In this document: one piece after another, positions 24,926 to 37,100 of the stretch
Numbering within the stretch: position 1 is the first letter of the stretch
Layout of the letters: the number at the start of each line of letters is the position of its first letter
Assembly (NCBI GenBank): GCA_900239685.1
Contig: OENT01000555.1
Coordinates: forward strand, 1 to 64,000
Direction of reading: 5' to 3'
From: Rotaria macrura
Lineage: Eukaryota; Rotifera; Eurotatoria; Philodinida; Philodinidae
DNA length: 64,000 nucleotides
Notes under the pieces: generated by a model
Told to the model about the DNA's origin: nothing
Database searches by the model: none
What the model saw: only the letters and a program-made list of their open reading frames with translations
Position numbers and translations under genes: made by a program

Positions 24926-25512
24926 ACCGTGAGGCAAAAAATCGATTCCGTCCAGTCAGCCAAACATTGAAGATACGACACTAAAGAAGTCCAGCAAAAA
25001 TCCAAAGCATACAAAAATCCTAAACCATATCACAAACAGGAGATTATAGCCTTTGGCAATCAATTGACTCCACCTCCTCAACCTATAAAAAAAGCGCATA
25101 CCCAAAATTGAAACTATTTACCGCTTAAAAACATTCGAGAAATCCTGCAAAAATCACGTTTTGCGAAAGTCGTCCCACAGCAGCCAGATTCGCCCCATCG
25201 ATAGAGATCATGCCAAAACCACTAGCCATCGACTGTTGGATGCTCAAATCAGCTGAAATCGTGAGAAATCCTAAAAATACGAAAAGCATCAAAGATATCC
25301 TCTAATTGGATTTTCGTTCAGAGTTTGTTGTTCCGTTTCACGGGACATCGAGGACACTATGAAATGAGTTCAGTAGAGATCAAATGAGACCTCGGTTTAT
25401 GGTTCGATCATCGGTTTCGGTGTCCAGTTTGTATTTCACGTATTGAATGTTAGCGGTTTTGTAGAATTGAAATATCGCGGCAGGAAATGATTCTCTGTTA
25501 ATGTTTTGAGAC

Positions 25513-25700
25513 AAAGGCCGCTTTTCGTAATACCGTTTTACGGTTGACATGCGGCGAAAAACGATGGCCCTTTCTTGTAAAAACGATGATCGTTATTTAC
25601 AATGTACTTAAAGGTGCATGATAACATGGGCTGACGGATTACGGCCCGTAATAGCGCCGTTTAAGACGCCGTTACGAACATCCGGAATGATCGGCCTGGG
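25513..25700. mobile_element. Truncated copy of the 519-955 element
   Basis: Matches the right half of the element at 519-955: AATACCGTTTTACGG, CGGCGAAAAACGATG, AAACGATGATCGTT, GGGCTGACGGATTACGGC and CATCCGGAATGATCG occur in the same order. It ends CCTGGG followed by TA. The left half is missing. Confidence 0.75.
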
Positions 25701-25920
25701 TATATTTACTCGCAATCAATATTCATTAAGAAAGACTATAGCGTGTTGAATTTGCTTGAACGAAGACGGCCTTCCCTAGAAAATGTAAATCTCACAAGTA
25801 GTTAACTTCTTTTCTGCCAAGATGTATCTAAACAGTAACTTAAGAAAAACAAATACTTTTGCGCAAAAATTCTAAAATGTACGCATTTAATCATTGACAA
25901 CACTGACTAGAAGCTAGATT

Positions 25921-26534
25921 CCTGCAGGACAACCCGGACTTCCAAAACATCCCGTTTTTCCCACGGGACGGGACAAATGGGACTGCCCAAAAAAGTTTTT
26001 GGGACAATTAGGAAAGTATAATATTCTCCCGAATTTTGAGAATTGCTATGTTAATACATATTATACCCGTTTGCCTTTTTATTTATAACAAAAATATTAT
26101 TATTTACATGAATTACAGAAAAAAAATATTGACAACTGTATTTAAAACGGTTCATCATCATCATCATCATTTTTGTCAGCTGTTTCTTCGTGTAATTCTG
26201 GATTTCCAGTGGTCAATTTAATTTTTTTATTTGGTATTGCAGTAGGTGTTGAATGAGCTGAAGTTAAACAATGATTTCTTTTTTTGCACACTTCAACAAC
26301 CGATGGACAAATATCTTTTAAAACTCGCATATCTCTCTGAATAAATAACAAATTATAAATTTGATCGGTATCTAGTCGTGCTCTACGATCAGTTATGGTG
26401 TTAACACTATCAGAAAATAAGCGTCATCTACATATTTTTTTGCGAACGGGACAAAGGGGATTTCATGGGACTACTAAAAAATGTTCGGGGTAGGATGAAA
26501 GAGATTCAGGGACAGCAATAGTTTTCCCCGCAGG
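25921..26534 (-). mobile_element. Degenerate hAT remnant with transposase C-terminus
   Basis: On the minus strand, about 26142-26430 encodes the hAT C-terminal dimerisation region: R-L-F-S-D-S-V-N-T-I-T-D-R-R-A-R-L, then L-F-I-Q-R-D-M-R-V-L, matching the family pattern (E)RLFS..N.(V/I).DRR.RL followed by L.F(I/L). A stop codon just before the RLFS motif (CGC preceded by TGA) marks it as a pseudogene. The flanks carry CGGGAC and GGGACA words, with CCTGCAGGAC at the left and CCCCGCAGG at the right as possible decayed inverted ends. No target duplication is visible. The tail after the domain ends in an Asp run from a CAT microsatellite. Confidence 0.7.
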
Positions 26535-27195
26535 TTTCTACTAGTACCGCCTATCTAACGATAGGCCGAGTCCCTTTTACGAAAACCTATGTAAGCTTTT
26601 AATTTATTGAACAAGATTTTAATCCTCAAATGAAAATCTCATGCGGTTCATGTAATAAGATAATACATTTGATTGTATCAAACCTCAGGATCTTTAGCTT
26701 GATATATTGGCAAACGTCTACGATCGTCGGTAAACTTGGATCTCAAATGTGTCAGACGTCAGGTTTTCTTCATTCTTCATCATATAATTTTCATAAACTT
26801 CACAAATAAATCCATGTCAACATGATAATTCGCTGCTTTTTTTATTATCATTTTCCCACCTTATAGACACGTACACAACATTAATTCTTATTTTTGATCA
26901 ATCCTTTTATTTCATAAAAGGGAATATTTCACCCAACGCGATATAAATTAGAATAAATGTTGACAGAATATGCATTTATTTAAACTGTTCGAAAATTGCC
27001 TATTTTAGAAGAATTTCGTTCTTTTGTGCATGGAAATAACGTATAATTAAAAACATAGGTGGAACAGAAATTCTATTGTCGAAGCCAAAGAATGTATCCT
27101 ATGTAGCATTTTCTTTTTTTTTGTTTTTGGAATCTATTTCAATGGGTGGTTTTTTTCAAAGATTGAAATCTGTGTATGTCTTATTCAGAAAACTA

Positions 27196-27540
27196 CCCAG
27201 GTCGAACAAGCACGACCGTAAACGACCGTATACGGAGGAATACGGCAAAATACATGGTCCAGTATTACGATCGTATATCTCCGTGTCGTATACGGGGAAA
27301 TACGATGATATACGGAGAGAAAAACGATCGTTTACGGTCCTCGTGTACAAAATCCGTAAACGGTTTCCGTTTTCCACCGTATTTCTCAGTATACTATCGT
27401 ATTTGCCCGTATACGATACGGCGATATACGACCGTAATACTGGACCATGTAAAACGCTAAAATACGACCGTTTACGGTCGTGTGGGGAGCGTATACGGTC
27501 GTTTACAGCCGTATACAAAGTCCGTAATCGTCGACCTGGG
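27196..27540. mobile_element. CCCA-TGGG element, CGTATACG family
   Basis: A 345-bp element beginning CCCAGGTCGA and ending TCGACCTGGG, flanked by TA at 27194-27195 and 27541-27542. The interior consists almost entirely of CGTATACG, CGTTTACG and TACGATCGTA words in both orientations. It pairs end to end, for example ACGACCGTAAACGACCGTA with TACGGTCGTTTAC. ORFs on both strands here are a by-product of the repeats. Confidence 0.85.
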
Positions 27541-27542
27541 TA

Positions 27543-28128
27543 GATTCTTACATTACTTTCCAGTTAAAATATTTCTAGAAGAGTGAATGTTGCAAAACTT
27601 GGATCTAAACCGATGTCTATGACATGTTTGTATTTCTAACAGTTGAGATCAAGAGAGAATATAATTAAAAGCATTAATAAATTTGACGGGAGAAAACGAA
27701 CAATTAATGTTACCATAACAACAAACGTTTCCTTTAGATCATTTTACATACACACTTGCTATGGTAAACACTGTTTTATGGTAATGCAATTCTTAATTTA
27801 AAGGCATCTTAATCAATTTAACGTTTCCATTTATATAGTGAGTATATAATGAATTGCTTGTTTTGAAATGATCCTCAAATAATAGTTTCTGATTGAATAA
27901 TGCTCGTGTATCTCCTTTATTATCGAAAAAAAATCTTGGTCACAAACACATGAATATATATCCTATTATAATCGTGCAAGTTACAAACAAAAATTGAACG
28001 ATGAAAAAGAAATTATTACACGCTAACTAAGAAAGCTTATGAAAACTAAAGCATGTCTAAACCATTACATTGTTTATTGTTCAGATTTTTTATTAGGAGT
28101 CAATAGTCTATTGTTGTGCATTAACACT
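27543..28128. other. Intergenic, nothing recognised
   Basis: AT-rich sequence between the 27196-27540 element and the 3' end of the LIM gene. It should contain the LIM gene's 3' UTR. Confidence 0.4.
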
Positions 28129-28590
28129 TTATTCAGCTGATGTAGTACCAGGTGGAGCAGCATAGTTTGGTTTATTTCTGAGAGAAAGACAAAAAGAATG
28201 TTCAAAAACTCTATAAAAGAAAAGTTGCAACATACGAGACTGATTCAGTATTGCCAAATCGATCTCCTGTATCCATACCAAGTGCTCCAGCACCAATACC
28301 GAATCCAACACCACGAATGCCGAATTTACGGCCATAGCATTGTTTACAATACACATTACCTTCGTGTTCAGCCATGTTCAAAGGTTCTAACATTTTTTTA
28401 CAAAGACCTGAACATATTTTTTTTAAATAAATGAAATGAACATAGGCATAACAAAAAAGAAACCAATGAACGTACCACATCGATAACAAGTTTTATGCCA
28501 TTGTTTTCCAGCAGCTGGAATAGATTCAGCATGGAAAACAGGTTGATTGCAACGTGGGCAACGATTGGGTTCATGATTTCCGAAAGGCAT
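28129..28590 (-). CDS. Muscle LIM protein / CRP-like, single LIM domain
   Basis: Three exons, 28476-28590, 28236-28407 and 28129-28177, join in frame to 112 codons (111 residues). Introns are 68 and 58 bp with GTACGT and GTATGT donors. The LIM domain has zinc ligands Cys11, Cys14, His32, Cys35, Cys38, Cys41, Cys59 and Cys62. It is followed by the GRKFG motif and the Gly-rich stretch (GVGFGIGAGALGMDTG) typical of cysteine- and glycine-rich proteins and of the short insect muscle LIM proteins. Met at 28590 begins MPFG, close to the usual MPF start, and directly follows a CAG, so a 5' UTR intron is likely. Known members act in the nucleus and on actin filaments and Z-discs in muscle. The Lys-Phe-Gly-Pro-Lys nuclear motif of vertebrate CRPs is altered here (Ile-Arg). 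Confidence 0.85.
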
Positions 28591-31500
28591 TCTGCAAACA
28601 GTATAGAATTCATTTATATTATTTTTTATCACACGTTTATAGATATCAGTTAATTATCATTCATCATAAACAACTAGTTATTTAGTATTACTTCAGATTT
28701 TCTCTTATCCAATATGAGATGAAAATAAAAATGAATAACTTACATAGATGAGATTTGTTAAAATATCGTTCGAATAAATCTGAAACTAAGCTAAACTATC
28801 GATATGAAGCAGAGACAATAATATGCTTAGTTGATCTGCTCTTTAAATACGAGTAAGATATTTGTATTAGCATAACATCATGTATACACATGTTATTTAT
28901 AGGATGTACGCATATGAGTTATCTCAAATTGGGGAGCCAGAATGAAAAAGGACAAATCATGATGAAAGAAAACAAAATAACTTGTTACATTGTTGATTTC
29001 TATTCGTTTTTAGCTTTCGATGATATCATTTGTATATCCTTTTATGAATACAATTATCTACAATACCCAAAAGCGTTACAAAAAAAAGACAAGAGAAAAA
29101 TAAAAGAAAATGGAATCCATCAACATCTATTCATACTTGACAGCTATTTTTCTGTATTAGAAATAAATAATACATATTCCCTATCAGCAATACGCCACTG
29201 ATTATGCATAGATACATTTTTGTGTATACCACATAAGTAGATTTCTAATGTCTTCGAGCTTAAAATAAACCAAAGCACCAAAACGTTAAAGTAGCAGTAG
29301 TAGTAGTTATTGTTCGGGTAGAAAAAAATTTCAAAACTGTTTCGTTTCTTTCTTGTCTTATCTACTAAGACAAGGATTGAGAAAACTTTGTCTATTGCCA
29401 TACTACTTTCACATCATCTATGGCCAGTGAGTGTATATTGATAGGCTGCTAGCATCTAGGTTACCATTACATTACGCTAGTTTGTCGTAATACATTGTTT
29501 GATATGATAAGTACTATTGCTTTTCCTGAACTTTTTCTCTGCCTAATAGGATCACCTTAAATTCGTTAGATTGATATGCTTCGGAAGACTTGTTCTTCAG
29601 AATATGTAAAGAAAACAAATTCAGAAAGTTATACGGTCACGTATGTGCTAGACTTGAAAATTTCAACAGAGTCATTGTGGTTTGTTAACGCATCGGTTTT
29701 ATCGGTTCTTTCCCAATGCGTATAATAAGTTTTGTTATTGAACATCATAGAGCTTACAATTCTCTACAGAATTATGGATTTCGAATGGATCGAACGCGTG
29801 AGGCCGGTCCACATATAATCGATTTTTTTGAAGTTATATATAACTCGTAACAACAGATATAAGCTTAGATTATGGAGAAATCTAACAGTCTTCAAAATAC
29901 AGAAACAATTACACTCATGTTTATTTCATATATTTACTATTCTGTAAACACATCGTTTTACGGAGCACTTAATTCTTCATCGCATTCAATGATGCAGTTG
30001 GTTAGAGTCTCAAAAATGAACCCAATTCGTCTAAACAATCAAATCAACTTGTATTGGGAGAAATAGAATATTCATCAGAGTCAATAAAGCAGAGCATCGA
30101 TCTATCTAAAATTTACAAAGCTCGTTCGATGAAAGTTTTTCTACTCTACATACAATCTTCTAGTCTGATAAAAAGGGCAAACAAGTTGAATTTTTCATGC
30201 ATAGCACACAGTTGATCGTGTGAGGTGGTAGACATTTGTTTTCAAAATTACTCATGGATAACGATTTTTCCATGTTAGCTAATCTATATTGTGTCATACG
30301 AGAATATTTCTTTTTACTTACTAGTTTGTTTACACTAGTGGAAGAGACATGCCAATTTGTGACATTTAGATTAAAGCCTGTCACGTCTTTCTAAATGCAC
30401 TTACTTAACGTATATCTTGTCTAAGTACGTCACAGGTCAGAGCGTTCTTAGACATTGCGTTTACATACATACAAAGATAGAAAGATGGAAATAAATTATT
30501 TGAAAAATTTTTGCTATTAGTTTTGCATATTTTTTATAGCATACATTTAATAAATATGTTTGAAGATATCGATTAAGGAAATGATTCAATTTATTATAAT
30601 TATCAGAATGGGTATTTGTTAACTGTGCTAAACATAACGCAAACAATAGAAAATATATATATTTGACGATTGAGTACCGATTGATTGATTTTCTTACTAC
30701 CATCATAGAACTATGTCAAATCTAATAAAAGGCTCATAGATATCCATCAAATAATCGGAAGATTCATTTTAAACATCAATGTTTTATTTTATTTTTTGAA
30801 AATCAAAAAAGAAAAATGGTCGATGACAAAATTTTAAGTTCAACAAAATATCTACTTCCAGTACTGCTAATTACTATTCATTCCCGACTTGAACATGAAA
30901 AGTAAAATTTTACTACACTGATTCTTCATCGAAATCTATACATTCTAATTGCACAATGGAAACAAATTTGTACAGTAATACGTTCTTTGACAAGAGTTAA
31001 TGAAAGTATGGTGAATAACTGAGCTTTCCAATGCCCTCGAAGTTTCAAATACCCTTGGGAAGAGCCATCAATCTTTCAATATTCTCCAAACAACAACAAC
31101 AAAAGAATAATATAAAAACATTTATTTTATCAAGGATAATGAATAATTCCAACCTATCATATAGCCCACATGCGTACGTAGAATAACAATCTAAACATAC
31201 ATCTTTCATCAAATGTATATGAAAAGACAATTCAACAATACTGACAACAAGTAAGTATCTATAATCAAACATTGGGCAGTATCTTCTATGGATGTAGTAA
31301 AAAACTATATGTCAATCATAAATAACTTCAAATTGACGTGACACATGGGTAACTTGATAATCTTTACTGATACTCTTATATGTGCATGTCCTATTCACAA
31401 AGGCATTGTTACACCTACATTCCATTACAGTCAATCTCACGTTGTGCTCATGTGTATTATGCTGAAAGTAGATTATTTTTATTTATATTTGTTCTCTCAA

Positions 31501-32438
31501 GATCAAACTGTGCAGTAGTAGATGAGTCCATTGTATATAGAGCAACACGTTTCGTGTTCGAATCAGTGTTCACAAGACCAATTCCACCATTCTGTTGAAC
31601 TACATCAAATATTTGGAAATTGTTTGTCAAAATTTGCTCCTTATTTCAGTAAATTAAAATTAATTTTTTCCATTTTATTAATATACTGATTATGATAACT
31701 TTGAAAAATACATATCAATTCATTCAATGTACAATTTTCTGTTTATCTTGAAATTATAAGTTTTAGCATAGTCAAATGAGATTGATGATCGATATCGTTG
31801 TTGACATCATGCATTCTATACGATCAATTCAGCAATTGAAAATAAATGAAATGAATAGAATCATAATAAAATCAACGAAAACATGCCAATCGGTCGGTTT
31901 CAACTACGCGCATGCATTAATAATTATACAAATAAAAAAGTACTACTTTCTTATTTTAATTTCAAACCTATACGAACTCTATCATCGCATGTCCTACTAC
32001 ATTCATCAATGATGTTAAAAGAGTCCGAATTCAATTTTGACGCCATAGATTCATTGCTACACAGTTCGGTTACTGTCAAATGGATTCTCTGTATTGTGCT
32101 TGAATTCGTTGTTTAGAAGAAGCTATTGTGTGAAAGAAAGCTGTGATGAGATTAATCATTTGTATTCTTAGTTATTATCTAGTCATATCGAAGGAAATGT
32201 CAATTGTCTTCAATAATACCTACGAAATACTTATCAAACATAATAATCATTCGCAGGAATTATTCTATTCGAAAAAGTGATGTGCCATAATTTGTTTTTT
32301 CTTTTTCAATTGATTTCTATATTATTTTCGCATCATTGTAGCAGTCTTGTGAATTTTTCATCTATCTGAAACAAGTAAAAGTATTCTCTTCTATTTCGAA
32401 GACAGTGCTAAAGTTTATTTAAAGTCCTATTTTGTGTT
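28591..32438. other. No gene recognised
   Basis: About 3.8 kb between the LIM gene and the CAMLG-like gene. ORFs of 64 to 103 codons (for example 28890-29201 and 29872-30066) carry no recognisable motif and have the composition of AT-rich chance frames. The LIM gene's 5' UTR exon and promoter, and the 3' UTR of the CAMLG-like gene, should lie at the two ends. Confidence 0.4.
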
Positions 32439-33095
32439 TCAAAAAAACGAACAAATGATATGTGTTAAACAAAAAGAAATAAAATAAAATGCAAATATAA
32501 TCCAACCATCATGGACGAGACCATAGACCAGACTAATTGTTTTCATTAAATCTGGTTTAAATCCTGATAACATAGCTGTCGTAATGATAATATTTGAACG
32601 AGGTTTCATTTGCATCAGATAATAACGTGAGGTTAATATACACGTACAACATGTAAAAAATACGAGAAAGAATAAATTCGATTCTGATGCAATGTAAAAT
32701 GAATAGAGGAGTCCAACCAGTATTCCAAGAATAAAGACAAGAACATGTTGTTTATCAATTAACAGCGTTTCTTTAGTATTTTCAATTAATTTTACTTTTG
32801 TCGATGGTGATGTAAAAGAATTAAACATATTGATTGCAGAGCTAATTGATGAAAATAATGATGATGGCGATGGTGTTGGTGGTATTGGAGGTGAATTGTG
32901 AGTAGGAACATCAATATTTGGAGCATTGATTTGTTCATTTCGTTTTTGAAGAAGATCTTCTGGCGCAAGTGAGGATACAGGTGCCATTTGTTGAATATCC
33001 GTTGAATTTTCATCTCGATTTAGTTGTCGGATTGTTATTAGACGAGCTTCTGATCTAGCTAAAATGCGTTGCCTTCGTTCTTCGGCAGTCAACAT
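32439..33095 (-). CDS. CAMLG: CAMLG/GET2-type tail-anchored protein receptor subunit
   Basis: A single coding exon of 219 codons. Met at 33095 directly follows a TTTCAG acceptor; a 63-bp 5' UTR intron (33096-33158, GTATGA donor) is inferred, so the in-frame Met at 33146 lies inside that intron. The N-terminus has the cytosolic basic motif expected to bind the targeting ATPase (EERRQRILARSEARL). A Pro/Ser-rich linker follows (residues about 65-95), then three hydrophobic segments near residues 118-135, 141-157 and 197-217. The C-terminal part, with T-T-A-M-L-S-G before the last helix and F-x-F-x-H-x-x near the end, resembles vertebrate CAML. The family acts in the ER membrane with WRB/GET1 to insert tail-anchored proteins. 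Family similarity is low overall, as usual for CAML. It is divergent from the HDAC gene, with about 1 kb between starts. Confidence 0.7.
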   Translation of the reverse strand: MLTAEERRQRILARSEARLITIRQLNRDENSTDIQQMAPVSSLAPEDLLQKRNEQINAPNIDVPTHNSPPIPPTPSPSSLFSSISSAINMFNSFTSPSTKVKLIENTKETLLIDKQHVLVFILGILVGLLYSFYIASESNLFFLVFFTCCTCILTSRYYLMQMKPRSNIIITTAMLSGFKPDLMKTISLVYGLVHDGWIIFAFYFISFCLTHIICSFF

Positions 33096-33159
33096 CTGAA
33101 ATATTTTGTAGAGGGAAAATAATGTTCTTTCTTGTAGAAGATGCAACGAAGGTCATACC

Positions 33160-34150
33160 TGAACAAAATCGTTAGAATATGTTCAACAGATAGTTTCACG
33201 AGAATTAGTACAAAATTCTATGCTTCTACTAGTAAATTATGAACTCAGAGTTTTAAAAAAAGACTTATCTGTTGTTGTACAGAGTTTTCGATGTATTAGC
33301 TCATGTAACTAGTACATGACCTGCCGTTATAAATCTTTCCTCGAAATATAAATCATTAACGTATACATCAACTAAGATGGTGCACACAACCATGTAAAGA
33401 CTTGAGCACAGAAGTAACTGAAATCCTAGAGAATACGTATGTAGTTGTAAATTATTTTTGTATGAAAAGATGAGTATTATCGAAGCGATAGTAATGTAAT
33501 CAAATGACCATTCCACAATAGTACGTGAGAATGATGAATCAGAGATGTCGCTAACTCTTGAAGATTAATTGGATCTATCAGAAGAACTGAGTATCACTGA
33601 TTATTTCGCTCATAAATATATTTGAATGATTACTCATATAGATTGAATAAAAGTGAGTTGTAAAATATGTGTACTAACGGATTTGTTTGTAGGAAAACAA
33701 TTTAATGACTCATTTATCTCTAGCCACGTACCGTACCGTGAGTGGCATGGCTTCGCTTTGTACGGTAATCAACTGGTTGGGTGATCGTTACATGAATCGT
33801 AATATATAATGAGCAGATGTCAGTATAAAAAGTACAATAAAAACAGCTTTAATTTATGAAATATTATCTTAAGTAACATAGATAGCAAAAATTTCTTTTC
33901 TTCTACTTCAAATAGTTGATATTTTCAACGTTCTTTTTTCTATTTTCACCAATCAATATCAACCTATTGATATTTGTTTATTCATTATTGTAATCGTCCA
34001 CTCTCTGGGTGGTCACTCGCAGTCAGTTGTCTTCCTTTGTTACTTTCATCGACGTATGCTTATTTCTTCTCATTTCATATAAAATGAAACATTCATCTTC
34101 CTATATTCAGATCTAATTCGATAAAAAAAAAGAGTTAAAAGAATACTAAT
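33160..34150. promoter_or_regulatory. Divergent intergenic region between CAMLG-like and HDAC genes
   Basis: About 1 kb separates the two starts and must contain both promoters and 5' UTRs. No distinctive TATA or initiator motif could be assigned. The patch CCACGTACCGTACCGTGAG at about 33724 stands out as GC-richer than its surroundings. Confidence 0.4.
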
Positions 34151-37100
34151 ATGTCCACAACGCCAGCCACTGTTGGTCCACATAGCCGTAAAAAGGTCTC
34201 TTATTATTATGATTTCGATGTAGGCAATTATTACTACGGGTAATTGAGTTGAGAAAACAACAAGATTGAATTTTCTTATTTTTTCTTTCTGTTTTTCAAT
34301 AGACAAGGCCATCCAATGAAACCACATCGTATACGTATGACACACAATTTAATTCTCAATTATGGACTTTATCGTAAAATGGAAGTTTACGTATGTATAT
34401 GTGTTCGACATTAACTTTTAGAAAAAAAAATTTTACTTTTTTGAAGCGTCCACACAAAGCAATCGCAGATGAAATGACACGTTTTCATAGTGATGAATAC
34501 GTAAAATTCATACAAAATATTAGACCAGACAATATTGTTGATTTCAATAAGCAAATGCAACGATTTAATGTCGGTGAAGACTGTCCAGTTTTTGAGGGTC
34601 TTTATGAATTTTGTCAAATATCAGCTGGTGGTTCATTAGCTGGTGCTGTTAAACTTAATAGGAAATTAACTGATATTGCCATAAATTGGGCTGGTGGTCT
34701 TCATCATGCAAAAAAGTCAGAAGCATCTGGATTTTGTTATGTCAATGATATTGTTTTAGCTATTCTTGAATTACTCAAGTAGGTGTCATTTTTTTCTCTA
34801 AAATGAATGAATAAGAAAAAAATCACATGGAATTTTTATTTTAGGTATCATCAACGCGTGCTCTATATTGATATTGATATTCATCATGGTGATGGAGTTG
34901 AAGAAGCATTTTATACAACTGATAGAGTTATGACAGTGTCATTCCACAAATTCGGAGAATATTTTCCGGGTACTGGTGATTTAAGAGTAAGTTGTTTGTA
35001 TTAATGTTTTATCAGACTTGTCAAGAATTTTCACCAAAGATCTCGATCAAATTAGAATTGGATAGAAACTTTTTTTCTTTCCAGAAAATTCATTTCATGA
35101 AAAATATCTGTGTTTTATTGTTGCACAGTATGAAAGAGAAAAATGGTGAGATGAGTATTTAGTTAAAGTGTAGTGTTCTCTATGATGAAATTTTATTGAG
35201 GTCCAATTGACTATTTCCATGTTTTTCAAGGCACATTCAGAAATGTGAAGTATAGAAATATCTTAGCACGATAAAAACAAAGTATTCGAATGGCCGTCAT
35301 TGAATAATACTGAATGAAGTGTTTGACAGAGGAAACGTTTCTTTCTTTCCAATGTCAAGTTGTAGTTTAATGGATCAATACTGAGTATATTTGAGTTTCG
35401 CTGACACTAGGGGTGTCATTTTCCTGTTAATTTAAAATAAATATAAATTTTCAATAATTTATATTTATTTTAAATATAAATATTTTTGATCCGTAATTTA
35501 TATTTAAAATAAATATAAATTGTCATAAGTTATAATTTATTATAAATATAAATTACGGTAAGTTATATTTATTTTTGAAAATAAATTATTTCCTTGCATA
35601 ATTTATATTTAAAATAAATATAAATTATTGAAAATTTATAATTTTTTTAAATTATCAGGAAAATGGCATCTCTAGACTAATGGTGTCAATTTATATTTAC
35701 TTTTCATTTAATTTACCCGTAAATTAAATTACCAATCATTTATATTTATTTTAAATATAAATTATGCAAGGAAATAATTTATTTTCAAAAATAAATATAA
35801 CTTACCGTAATTTATATTTATAATAAATTATAACTTATGACAATTTATATTTATTTTAAATATAAATTACGGATCAAAAATATTTATATTTAAAATAAAT
35901 ATAAATTATTGTTAATTTAATTTACTCGTAAATTAAATGAAAAGTAAATATAAATTGACACCCCTAGCTGACACTATTGATGATTTTGAAAGTGATGTCA
36001 AACTGTCTATGTTCTTCAGAGCACTTCCGAATCGTACTGTCACTTCTGTATAAATAATTATTGACTTATTGTCGATGTTTCAATCTGAGATAATTTTGTT
36101 AGTACATCATCTCAAAATAGAAAACGACGGTGTTCGATTTTTCACTTGAGTTTTTAGAGGATTCAGTTCTCCAAACAATGCCGATAGGGTGTGATGGGTG
36201 TAAGTATTTTTTTGTGTAATCGTTCGTGAATTATCATGAAACGTTGCCTACCTAACACATCCGTATAGACTGAAGACATGTTGAGTATAAAAATTTATAG
36301 CATAGCTTATAGTGGCTCATGTCAAAATTTTCAATAAACAAATAGGATTTGCTGAATTCATATGAAATTAGTGGTATGATTTCATACAGTAACAATCAAC
36401 TTGAATGCATATGACACGAGAGGAAATCTATAAAAAATACAAAAAGAACCTTTGATCACACAGGGAAATTCTTGTTTATTTTCGCAGGATATTGGAGCTG
36501 GACGTGGTAAATACTATGCCGTAAATTTTCCTTTACGTGATGGCATTGATGATGATTCATATGAGACGATCTTCAAGCCAGTTATGACAAAGGTTATGGA
36601 ATCCTATCAACCAAATGCTGTTGTACTTCAATGTGGTGCTGATTCCTTAACGGGTGACCGTCTTGGTTGTTTTAATTTAACGCTCAAAGGTTTGCTTTTA
36701 GCAATTAAAACAAGAAGAAATATTTGTCTTGTTCACTTAGGCCATGGTAAATGTGTGGAATTCATGAAAGGTTTTAATTTACCTTTATTACTCGTTGGTG
36801 GTGGTGGTTATACGATTCGTAATGTAGCTCGTGCTTGGACATATGAAACATCGATTGCACTTAATCAAGAAATTCCGAACGGTAAAGTCTTCTTGGTTAT
36901 TTCTATCTCGTTTTGAGATTGAATACTTATTCATTACTTTTGTTCATAGAATTGCCTTACAACGATTATTTTGAATATTATGGACCAGATTTTAAATTAC
37001 ATATAAGTCCATCAAATATGCCAAATCAAAATAGTGGTGAATATCTAGATAAAATTAAGTAAGAATATATATTTAAGAGATGATCTTTAAAATTGTTGAA

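Noticed and set aside
27076-27543. ORFs of 94 to 155 codons on both strands
   Set aside because: They fall over the CGTATACG element, whose words have no stop in several frames.
36452-36916. 155-codon ORF taken as a separate gene
   Set aside because: It is HDAC exons 5 and 6 read through the 51-base stop-free intron, with intron sequence at both ends.
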